Of a stretch of DNA of 32,299 bases, positions 24,202 to 30,797 are shown piece by piece. Below the pieces are notes generated by a model. The model was given only the letters and a program-made list of their open reading frames with translations, did not search any database and had not been told where the DNA came from. Each line of letters starts with the position of its first letter. Positions within the stretch are counted from its first letter, which is position 1. Source of the stretch: Sedimentisphaerales bacterium (GTDB lineage: Bacteria > Planctomycetota > Phycisphaerae > Sedimentisphaerales > Anaerobacaceae); assembly GCA_028277585.1 (NCBI GenBank), contig JANQFY010000126.1:1-32299 (forward strand), read 5' to 3'. A program made the position numbers and the translations under genes.

Positions 24202-25476
24202 ATGAAGTCACCGCTTCCTGTTTTCAGCGTTTCGCTCGTCATCTATCTCTGTGTCGCTCCCGCATCCGCTGCCGCTGGGGGCGTGCCGCTGAAGGCGGGG
24301 GTTGCCAAGGTGGACATCACGCCCCAGCAGCCGGTGAGGATGGCCGGTTACGCCAGTCGCAAGGACCTTTCCGAAGGTGTACACGATCCGCTGTCGGCCC
24401 GCGTGGTGGCGTTCGAGAGGAACGGTCAACGTCTGGTCCTGATTTCGACTGATTCGATCGGTTTCTATGAAGGCACAGCCCAGCGTTTTCGCCAGGCAAT
24501 CCTCGCTGAGTTCGATTTGCGGCCGGGTGAACTGTTCCTCTCGGCGATCCATACCCACGCGGGACCGGCCCCGGCGGGCAACTCCAAGAGGGATCATCCC
24601 AACAACGTTGCGTACACGGACCGCCTTCAGGCAAAACTCATCGAGGCGGTCGGGAGGGCCCTGGTCGACGCGGCGCCGGTGCGGATCGGCCTGGGAGCAG
24701 GCTCGTCCCCGGTCGGGTGCAATCGCCGCGAGGTGCAGCTGCGCGGCAAGGGAGAGACGGTGATCAGCTTGGGGCGCAATCCTTACGGCCCGACTGACAA
24801 GGAAGTGCTTGTAATGAAGGTCGCCAACTCCGAGGGACAGTTGCGGGCCGTGCTGTTCGACTACGCGGTTCATGCGACCTCTCTGGGACCCAAGAACTAT
24901 CAGATTAGCGGCGATGTGCTCGGTTTGGCCGAGCAGTTTGTTGAGAAGGTCATCGGCGCGGGCGTTGTAGCGCCGGCGTTTGCGGGCGCCTCGGGTGACA
25001 TCGATCCGTGGTTTCGGGTGCGCCCGGCCTTCGAGACCGAATCAGGTTGGGTGCCCGAACCGGTCCTGCTCGGGACGTTCCTGGGCGAGGAGGTCATCCA
25101 CGTTTGCCGCCGGACTGAAACGCCGGGCGAAGGAGGCCCCATCAGGAGTTCCCTGGCGGTTCTCGAACTGCCGGCCAAGCGTTCCGGGAGCAGTCAGAAC
25201 GGGGCCCAACCGTTCGTCGTGACGGCGGCGCGAATGGGTGACGTTGCGTTTGTCGGTCTGGGCGGTGAGGTCCTCACCGAGATCGGCCTGGCGATCAAGG
25301 CGGCGTCACCGTGTGAGCATACGTTCGTGATCACGCACTGCAACGGCGCTGCGGGCTACCTGGCGCCGCAGGACCTGTATGTGGAAGGCGGGTATGAGGT
25401 GCGCACCAGTCCGTTCGCGCCGCAGGCGGCCGAGCTGGTGGCGCGCGAGGCGGTGAAGATGCTGCACGATCTCTAG
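24202..25476 (+). CDS. Exported neutral/alkaline ceramidase-like N-terminal domain protein
   Basis: The 424-aa protein starts at ATG 24202, with AAGGAG (24188-24193) 8 nt upstream, and has a signal sequence ending near ASA|AAG. The mature start GVAKVDITPQQPVRMAGYA and SAIHTHAGPAP (H117, H119) match the neutral/alkaline ceramidase fold, with H224 in DYAVHATSLG as another likely zinc ligand. The protein lacks the C-terminal beta domain of true ceramidases. Where ceramidases have the hexapeptide GDVSPN with the nucleophilic Ser, this protein has GDIDPW (265-270), so the Ser is replaced by Asp268. It is therefore probably a related metal-dependent hydrolase of another substrate. Its place in a sugar catabolic operon, 13 nt after deoC, supports that. 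Confidence 0.82.
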   Translation: MKSPLPVFSVSLVIYLCVAPASAAAGGVPLKAGVAKVDITPQQPVRMAGYASRKDLSEGVHDPLSARVVAFERNGQRLVLISTDSIGFYEGTAQRFRQAILAEFDLRPGELFLSAIHTHAGPAPAGNSKRDHPNNVAYTDRLQAKLIEAVGRALVDAAPVRIGLGAGSSPVGCNRREVQLRGKGETVISLGRNPYGPTDKEVLVMKVANSEGQLRAVLFDYAVHATSLGPKNYQISGDVLGLAEQFVEKVIGAGVVAPAFAGASGDIDPWFRVRPAFETESGWVPEPVLLGTFLGEEVIHVCRRTETPGEGGPIRSSLAVLELPAKRSGSSQNGAQPFVVTAARMGDVAFVGLGGEVLTEIGLAIKAASPCEHTFVITHCNGAAGYLAPQDLYVEGGYEVRTSPFAPQAAELVAREAVKMLHDL

Positions 25477-25598
25477 ATCGTTGTTCACGGCGTCGCGTTT
25501 TTTGTCATGGAAGGCTGTACTCTTGCATCGATTCTGCTATGATGTGACCCACTGGATTGGATGGGAAGAGAACGTTACTGTGCTGGAGCCAGGAGAGA

Positions 25599-26543
25599 AT
25601 GACATCGAATGCACTTCCAAGCCCGTTACGAGGAATCATCCCGCCCATGGTCACGCCGTTGGTTGCGCCCGATGAACTGGACCTTCCCGGTCTGGAGCGG
25701 CTGATCGAACACATCCTGGCCGGGGGCGTGCACGGCCTGTTCATTCTGGGCACGACCGGCGAAGCGCCGAGCCTGAGCCATCGTTTGCGGCACGAATTCG
25801 TCGAGCGGGTCTGCACCCAGGTCAACGGGCGCGTCCCGGTCCTGGTGGGCATCACCGATACGTCGTTTGTCGAGTCGCTGAACGTGGCGCAGCGGGCAGC
25901 CGACGTCGGTGCCGATGCCCTGGTGCTCGCGTCCCCATACTATTTCCTGGCCGGTCAACCCGAATTGCTGGAGTACCTCCAGCATCTCGTGCCGCAGGTG
26001 TCACTGCCCGTGCTGCTCTACAACATGCCCAATCGGCCCACCGCGGTGTTCGAGCCGGACATCGTCAAGGCCGCGGCGGACATCCCCGGCGTCGTCGGGC
26101 TCAAGGACAGTTCCACGAATATGATGTACTTCCGGCTCTTGCAGTCGGTGATGGAGGACCGCCCCGACTTCTCTTTGTTGATGGGGCCCGAGACGCTGCT
26201 GGCTGAGACGGTTCTGTTGGGTGGTCACGGCGGTGTTTGCGGCGGCGCCAATCTTCTGCCTCGCCTGTACGTCGATCTGTACGAGGCCGCGGCCGCGAAG
26301 GACCTGCCAACCGTGGAAACGCTGCACCGCAAGGTGGTCCAGATCAATGCGACCCTGTACCGGGTAGGGCGGTTCGCGTCGAGCTTCCTCAAGGGGCTCA
26401 AGTGCGCCCTGTCCTGTCTGGACATCTGCAGTGACTTCGTTGCCGAGCCGTTCCACCGATTCCGCGAGCCGGAACGCGAGATCATACGTCGCACCGTCAA
26501 CGAGCTTGGCATCACCAAGGATGGATTAGCTGACCTGAAATAG
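25599..26543 (+). CDS. DapA/NanA family class I aldolase or lyase
   Basis: This 314-aa (beta/alpha)8 enzyme of the dihydrodipicolinate synthase/N-acetylneuraminate lyase family has its Schiff-base lysine at K169 in VVGLKDSS, the catalytic Tyr141 in LLYNMPNRP, and the LGTTGEAPSL loop for carboxylate binding. Such enzymes make or split pyruvate-containing sugar acids, for example KDG, sialic acid or dihydrodipicolinate. The catabolic setting and the DeoC neighbour favour a cleaving aldolase; lysine biosynthesis seems less likely because no other dap gene is nearby. The start at 25599 follows AGGAG closely. The 122-nt gap before it has a TATGAT box at 25538-25543 without a clear -35, so a weak internal promoter is possible. 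The next gene follows after 10 nt. Confidence 0.87.
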   Translation: MTSNALPSPLRGIIPPMVTPLVAPDELDLPGLERLIEHILAGGVHGLFILGTTGEAPSLSHRLRHEFVERVCTQVNGRVPVLVGITDTSFVESLNVAQRAADVGADALVLASPYYFLAGQPELLEYLQHLVPQVSLPVLLYNMPNRPTAVFEPDIVKAAADIPGVVGLKDSSTNMMYFRLLQSVMEDRPDFSLLMGPETLLAETVLLGGHGGVCGGANLLPRLYVDLYEAAAAKDLPTVETLHRKVVQINATLYRVGRFASSFLKGLKCALSCLDICSDFVAEPFHRFREPEREIIRRTVNELGITKDGLADLK

Positions 26544-26553
26544 AGGAGACGCC

Positions 26554-28041
26554 ATGGAGGGGAGCCTCAGCGCACTCGATATCGGCATTCTGGTTCTCTA
26601 CTGTCTGGTCCTCGTGGCTCTGGGCCTCTACTACCGTACGAAGTGTCGCACCGCCCAGCAGTTCATGGTCGCCGACCGTTCCATCCCCGCCTGGGCGGCG
26701 GGCCTGGCGGTGATGAGCGCCTACACCAGCAGCATCTCCTACATCGCCACACCGGGCAAGGCCTATGAGGAGAACTGGCACCCGTTCATCTTCTCGATAT
26801 GCATCATTCCCGTAGCCTGGCTCGTCTGCAAGTACGCCATTCCGTACTACCGCAAGATGAAGCTGGTCTCCGCTTACTCGTTCCTCGAAGAGCGACTCGG
26901 CGCCTGGGGCCGGATCTACGCCGCCTTCTCGTTCCTGCTCTTCATGGTCGGCCGCATGGCGATGATCCTCTATCTGGTCAGCCTGCTGATCAACGCGTTT
27001 GTTCCCTGGCATATCGGGATCATCATCGTCGTCATCGGCGTCATCACGATTGTCTATACCCTGCTCGGCGGCATGGAGGCGGTCATCTGGACCGACGTGA
27101 TGCAGTCGATCGTGATGATTGTGGGAATCGTCTTCTGCGCGGTCAGCCTGTCCTCGGACATCTTCTCCGGCGCCGAACCTCTGATCCAGAGTGCGCTGGA
27201 CGCCGACAAGTTCAGCCTGGGCAGTCTGAAGCTCTCGCTTTCATCGCGCACACTCTGGGTGATGATCATCTATGGGATCACGGAGAATCTGCGCAACCTG
27301 CTTGCCGATCAGAACTACGTCCAGAAGTACTCGGCGGTACCGACCGAACGCGAAGCGAAGCGATCGGTCTGGATCGCGATGGCGATCTACATCCCCTTGA
27401 CCGCAATCTTCCTCTATATCGGCACGGCGCTGTTTGCCTTCTACTCGGGCGCCGAGAATACGCTGGCCGAGACGGTGACCAAGGGCGATCAGGTCTTCCC
27501 TTACTTCATCGCCACTCAGTTGCCAGCCGGACTCAAGGGGCTTATCCTGGCCGCCATCGTCGCCGCGGCGATGAGCACGGTCGACTCGGCGCTGAACTGT
27601 TCGTCGACCGTGCTTCTGATCGATTTCGCCAAGCGGTACTTCAAGCCGGACATGGGCGAACGGGCCAGCCTGTTGTTCCTGCGCCTGATGACGGTTCTCT
27701 GGGGTGTCTTGGGGATCGCCTTCGCGTTGCTGATGATCCGCGCCAAGAACGCGCTCGATCTATGGTGGCAAATCTCCGGCATCTTCGGCGGCGGCATCCT
27801 GGGCCTGTTCGTTCTGGCGCTGCTGCGCATCCGTGTCACGCTCTGGCAAGGGCTTGTCTCCATCGCCCTCAGCATCGCCGTGATCAGTTGGGGCACCTTC
27901 GCTCGCGGCCTGCCCGATGATTGGGCCTGGGCGCAATGCAACTTCGACAAGATCATCGTCGGCGCCGTCGGCACCGCCACGTTGATGGTTGCGGCCCTTC
28001 TCTTCGGCTTGTTGAACCGCACGCGCCCGGCCGGAGCCTGA
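26554..28041 (+). CDS. Sodium/solute symporter (SSS family)
   Basis: This 495-aa integral membrane protein would import the substrate of the operon with Na+. It starts at ATG 26554 after GAGGAGA. It shows about 13 hydrophobic segments, beginning ALDIGILVLYCLVLVALGLY. The second helix holds SAYTSSISYIATPGKAY, and AAAMSTVDSALNCSSTVLLI (M340-S341-T342, D344-S345) matches the Na+-site helix TM8 of SSS proteins. Positively charged loops such as YYRKMK face the cytoplasm. SSS members move sugars, inositol, sialic acid, proline or pantothenate, and sequence alone does not tell which. Co-transcription with a dehydrogenase, isomerase and two aldolases suggests a sugar or sugar acid. It ends 9 nt from the convergent IUNH-like gene, with no hairpin terminator between them. 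Confidence 0.92.
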   Translation: MEGSLSALDIGILVLYCLVLVALGLYYRTKCRTAQQFMVADRSIPAWAAGLAVMSAYTSSISYIATPGKAYEENWHPFIFSICIIPVAWLVCKYAIPYYRKMKLVSAYSFLEERLGAWGRIYAAFSFLLFMVGRMAMILYLVSLLINAFVPWHIGIIIVVIGVITIVYTLLGGMEAVIWTDVMQSIVMIVGIVFCAVSLSSDIFSGAEPLIQSALDADKFSLGSLKLSLSSRTLWVMIIYGITENLRNLLADQNYVQKYSAVPTEREAKRSVWIAMAIYIPLTAIFLYIGTALFAFYSGAENTLAETVTKGDQVFPYFIATQLPAGLKGLILAAIVAAAMSTVDSALNCSSTVLLIDFAKRYFKPDMGERASLLFLRLMTVLWGVLGIAFALLMIRAKNALDLWWQISGIFGGGILGLFVLALLRIRVTLWQGLVSIALSIAVISWGTFARGLPDDWAWAQCNFDKIIVGAVGTATLMVAALLFGLLNRTRPAGA

Positions 28042-28050
28042 GCGATTCCT

Positions 28051-29181
28051 TTAGGGTAGAGTCACGAGCAGTGATCTCATCGCTTCGGTGAGCGCCGAGT
28101 AATAGTTCTCGGTATCGCGGACGTGGAAGATGAAACGCTTGGTCGATGTGGGATCGGGGGTCCACTCGTTTCCGCCGGGACCCATACGCGTGATTCGGAT
28201 TGGGTCGAACGAGAAGACCGCCTCGTCCGTGTTCGCGTCGAGTCTGGGGGTCGTTCCATCGGCGGTGATGGTGTAACCGGCGGCGTGGAGGAAGCCGGCG
28301 GTGCACCACATGTGTCGGTTCTGCTTCCCGACTTCCTGAAGCAGCGCCTCGTCCGGCTCGCTTTCAAGGCAGCGGAGCCAGTGCTGATCGGTCTTGCGGG
28401 CGAACATGTACGCGAAGTAGATCCGGACCCGCTGGGACAGATGGGGCAGGATCTCGCTCTGGCGGAAGCGGAAGTACGTGCCGAACTCGGGGGCGCTGGG
28501 TGCCTTCTTCTTGTCCAGGCTCTCGAAGCAGGGCATCCAGTACACGGGGCAGGGCAGATCGAACATAGCTTCGTATGCTGGTTTTCCGAGTGTGACGTTG
28601 TACTCGAGCCGGGCGTTGTCGGCCTTCTTCGGCGCGCCGCAGCCGGCATTGAGATAGACGCCCGCGCACTTGGCGGCAAACAGTTCCGGCGCCTTCTTAC
28701 CCGCGACGGCGATGCTCCGACTGTCCCCGATGACGTTGATGACTACGGGGCTCTCGGCCTGGCGCAGGAGGTCCAGCACCATCTCGATCCCCTGGTGGTC
28801 GCTCTTCGACGCGTACGGCTGCGCATCGTCGCGCGATCTCATCGGATGGGGTGTTCCGACGGCGACGGGAACCGCCAGGCCCGTGATATGGTTCATCTGC
28901 GCCACGGCGGCGATATCGGGATTGCGGTCCCTGAGTTTGGCTGGCGGGTAATCGATCAGGACGCCCCGCAGATCGATGTCACCTCGATGCGCCAGCGCGT
29001 AGATGCACGCCAGGTCCCAGTGGTCGTCGGGATCGACGTGCGGGCGGTGCAGGTCGGTGACGTGGATGACGGGGACGCCGGCCTTGCCGGGCCTGGCCTG
29101 AACGAGCCCTGGGATCACCACAAAGGCGACAATAGCGAAAAGGCTCAGGATAATCTGCTGGTGTCGATCTGTTGTGCTCAC
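28051..29181 (-). CDS. Exported nucleoside-hydrolase-like (IUNH fold) protein
   Basis: The 376-aa protein starts at GTG 29181, with GGGAG about 8 nt upstream, and has a signal sequence ending at VQA29|RP. The mature start VPVIHVTDLHRPHVDPDDHWDL resembles the Asp-rich Ca2+ motif of inosine-uridine nucleoside hydrolases (DxDPGxDD), but the spacing between D43 and D52-D53 is extended by several residues. Later features (LRGVLIDYP; SPVVINVIGDSRSIA; CAGVYLNAGCG) follow the IUNH fold, in which N-ribosidic bonds of nucleosides are hydrolysed. An exported form with an altered metal loop may cleave a different ribosyl-like substrate or have lost activity. It is divergent from the sulfatases and shares a compact 130-nt promoter region with them. 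Confidence 0.78.
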   Translation of the reverse strand: MSTTDRHQQIILSLFAIVAFVVIPGLVQARPGKAGVPVIHVTDLHRPHVDPDDHWDLACIYALAHRGDIDLRGVLIDYPPAKLRDRNPDIAAVAQMNHITGLAVPVAVGTPHPMRSRDDAQPYASKSDHQGIEMVLDLLRQAESPVVINVIGDSRSIAVAGKKAPELFAAKCAGVYLNAGCGAPKKADNARLEYNVTLGKPAYEAMFDLPCPVYWMPCFESLDKKKAPSAPEFGTYFRFRQSEILPHLSQRVRIYFAYMFARKTDQHWLRCLESEPDEALLQEVGKQNRHMWCTAGFLHAAGYTITADGTTPRLDANTDEAVFSFDPIRITRMGPGGNEWTPDPTSTKRFIFHVRDTENYYSALTEAMRSLLVTLP

Positions 29182-29227
29182 GTTGTGTCTCCCGTCCTAT
29201 GGTTGTCGATCCGAGGGCAATCTAGTC

Positions 29228-29257
29228 TTGCCGAATGCCCGTCTATTGCGCCATAAT
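29228..29257 (+). promoter_or_regulatory. Promoter of the sulfatase operon
   Basis: TTGCCG (29228-29233) and CATAAT (29252-29257) are 18 nt apart, giving a leader of about 50 nt before ATG 29312. The -10 box overlaps that of the opposite promoter. Confidence 0.45.
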
Positions 29258-29280
29258 AGCCCAGACGCTGGATGGCGTAA
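29253..29280 (-). promoter_or_regulatory. Promoter of the IUNH-like gene
   Basis: On the - strand, TTACGC (29280-29275) is followed after 16 nt by TATTAT (29258-29253). The -10 sequence is nearly coincident with the + strand CATAAT, so polymerase could not occupy both promoters at once. Confidence 0.4.
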
Positions 29281-29311
29281 ACCCTTATGAGCAACATCGG
29301 GAGGTGTCGCA

Positions 29312-30766
29312 ATGAACCGATTGTCCCGCAGGCAGTTTGTCAGGGCGTCCGCATTTCTAACCGCCGTTGGCGCGGCGGGCCCGACGTTATCCGTCGCGGC
29401 GGCAGACGGCAAGCCGAGTGACAGGCCCAACGTCCTTTTGATCATGACGGATCAGCATCGCAAGGATGCGATCGGCGCCTACGGCAACCCGGTGATCAAG
29501 ACGCCGAACCTGGATGCGCTGGCGGCGACCGGCGTGCGTTTCGACAATTGCTGGGTCCAGCACGCGGCCTGCATGCCTTCGCGGGCCTGCATCTTCACGG
29601 GACGCTACCCGATGGCCCACCGCGTGCGCAGCAACGGCGTCCCCTTGCCCAAGCACGAAACCACCCTGGCCCACGTCTTTGCCAACAACGGGTACCGCAC
29701 CGGCGGGGCGGGGAAGTTCCATTTCTTGCCCCATTACCCCTATCGCAGTCCCTTGCCCATGATGGAAACGCATCCCGAACCTTACTACGGGTTCCAGGAG
29801 TTCCACCTGGGCGAGGACGGACGCAGCGGCGAGCATTGGGTCTGGCTCAAGCGAAATCACCCCGAGTACCACGAAGTCCCCGACCACAAGATCCCCTTCA
29901 AACTGCACAACAGCTATTGGTCGGCGTCGCACACGATTGATTTCATCCGCCGGTCGGCGGACCAGGGCGAGCCGTTCTTCGCCTTCTGCTCGTTCGTCGA
30001 TCCGCACCATTCGTACAACCCGCCGTCGCCGTACAAAGAGATGTATCGCAAGGAGGACATGCCCGCGCCGATCCTAGAGGCGGGGGAGCTGGAGGATAAG
30101 CCGCCCAAGCTCCAGGCGGCGATGAAGCGGCGCGAGGGCGTGCGTGACGACGTGGCGTACAATCGCACCCAGTACTACGGGGAGGTGACGTTCATCGACG
30201 ATTCAATCGGCCGTATCCTCAATACGCTGGACGAGCTGGACCTGCGCGACAATACGCTGATTGTCTTCACCGCCGACCACGGGGACATGCTGGGCGATCA
30301 CCATCTCTACTTCAAAGGGGTTGCCTATCCTCAGAGCGCCAGCGTGCCGCTGATCGTTAACTGGCCGGGCCGGGCCCGTGCCGGCAAGGTCGTGGAGGGC
30401 ATCGTTCAGGAGATCGACATCATGCCCACCATTCTCGATCTGGTTGGACTCGACCCGCCGGCGGGCGTGCAGGGACGCTCGCAGGCGAAGCTCGTCACTT
30501 CCAGTAGCGCTGAGACGGGCCATGAATACGCCTACATCGAACATGCCGATTCCGATTTCACGCTGCGCAGCCTCGAATGGCGATTTACGTACTATCCCGG
30601 CAAGGACTACGGCGAACTGTATGATCTTCAGCACGACCCGAACGAATTCGACAATCTCTGGGATGAGCCGGGCCGTCAGAAACTCAAGATGGAACTGACG
30701 AACAAGCTCCTGGCCCGCATCGTCGCCACGCGCGATCCTTTGCCGATCAGGGAGAAGCCCTATTGA
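29312..30766 (+). CDS. Tat-exported type I sulfatase (CMPSR)
   Basis: The 484-aa protein starts after GGGAGG and opens with MNRLSRRQFVRASAF, a twin-arginine signal followed by a hydrophobic stretch. The formylglycine motif is C87-M-P-S-R91, the Cys type matured by formylglycine-generating enzyme or anSME. Metal-site residues fit the family: D47-Q48 in LLIMTDQHR, and D322-H323 in FTADHGDMLGDHHLYFKG. GKFHFLPH after TGGAG gives the conserved Lys/His pair. The length is typical. It would hydrolyse sulfate esters of a polysaccharide in the periplasm or outside. It is followed after 31 nt by a second sulfatase, so the two probably act in turn on differently sulfated positions. Confidence 0.93.
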   Translation: MNRLSRRQFVRASAFLTAVGAAGPTLSVAAADGKPSDRPNVLLIMTDQHRKDAIGAYGNPVIKTPNLDALAATGVRFDNCWVQHAACMPSRACIFTGRYPMAHRVRSNGVPLPKHETTLAHVFANNGYRTGGAGKFHFLPHYPYRSPLPMMETHPEPYYGFQEFHLGEDGRSGEHWVWLKRNHPEYHEVPDHKIPFKLHNSYWSASHTIDFIRRSADQGEPFFAFCSFVDPHHSYNPPSPYKEMYRKEDMPAPILEAGELEDKPPKLQAAMKRREGVRDDVAYNRTQYYGEVTFIDDSIGRILNTLDELDLRDNTLIVFTADHGDMLGDHHLYFKGVAYPQSASVPLIVNWPGRARAGKVVEGIVQEIDIMPTILDLVGLDPPAGVQGRSQAKLVTSSSAETGHEYAYIEHADSDFTLRSLEWRFTYYPGKDYGELYDLQHDPNEFDNLWDEPGRQKLKMELTNKLLARIVATRDPLPIREKPY

Positions 30767-30797
30767 ATTCGTCAGACGACGTGATGAGGAGACGGCT

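Noticed and set aside
24197-24205. Three-codon ATG-AGA-TGA overlapping the start of the ceramidase-like gene
   Set aside because: Such short overlaps arise by chance in purine-rich ribosome-site regions. The main ATG has correct spacing from AAGGAG and a signal peptide.
25599-26543. Assignment as N-acetylneuraminate lyase, giving a sialic acid pathway with the SSS symporter
   Set aside because: The active-site segment LLYNMPNRP does not match the sialic-acid-lyase signature as I know it, and no ManNAc kinase, epimerase or NagA/NagB gene is present. Only the family is called.
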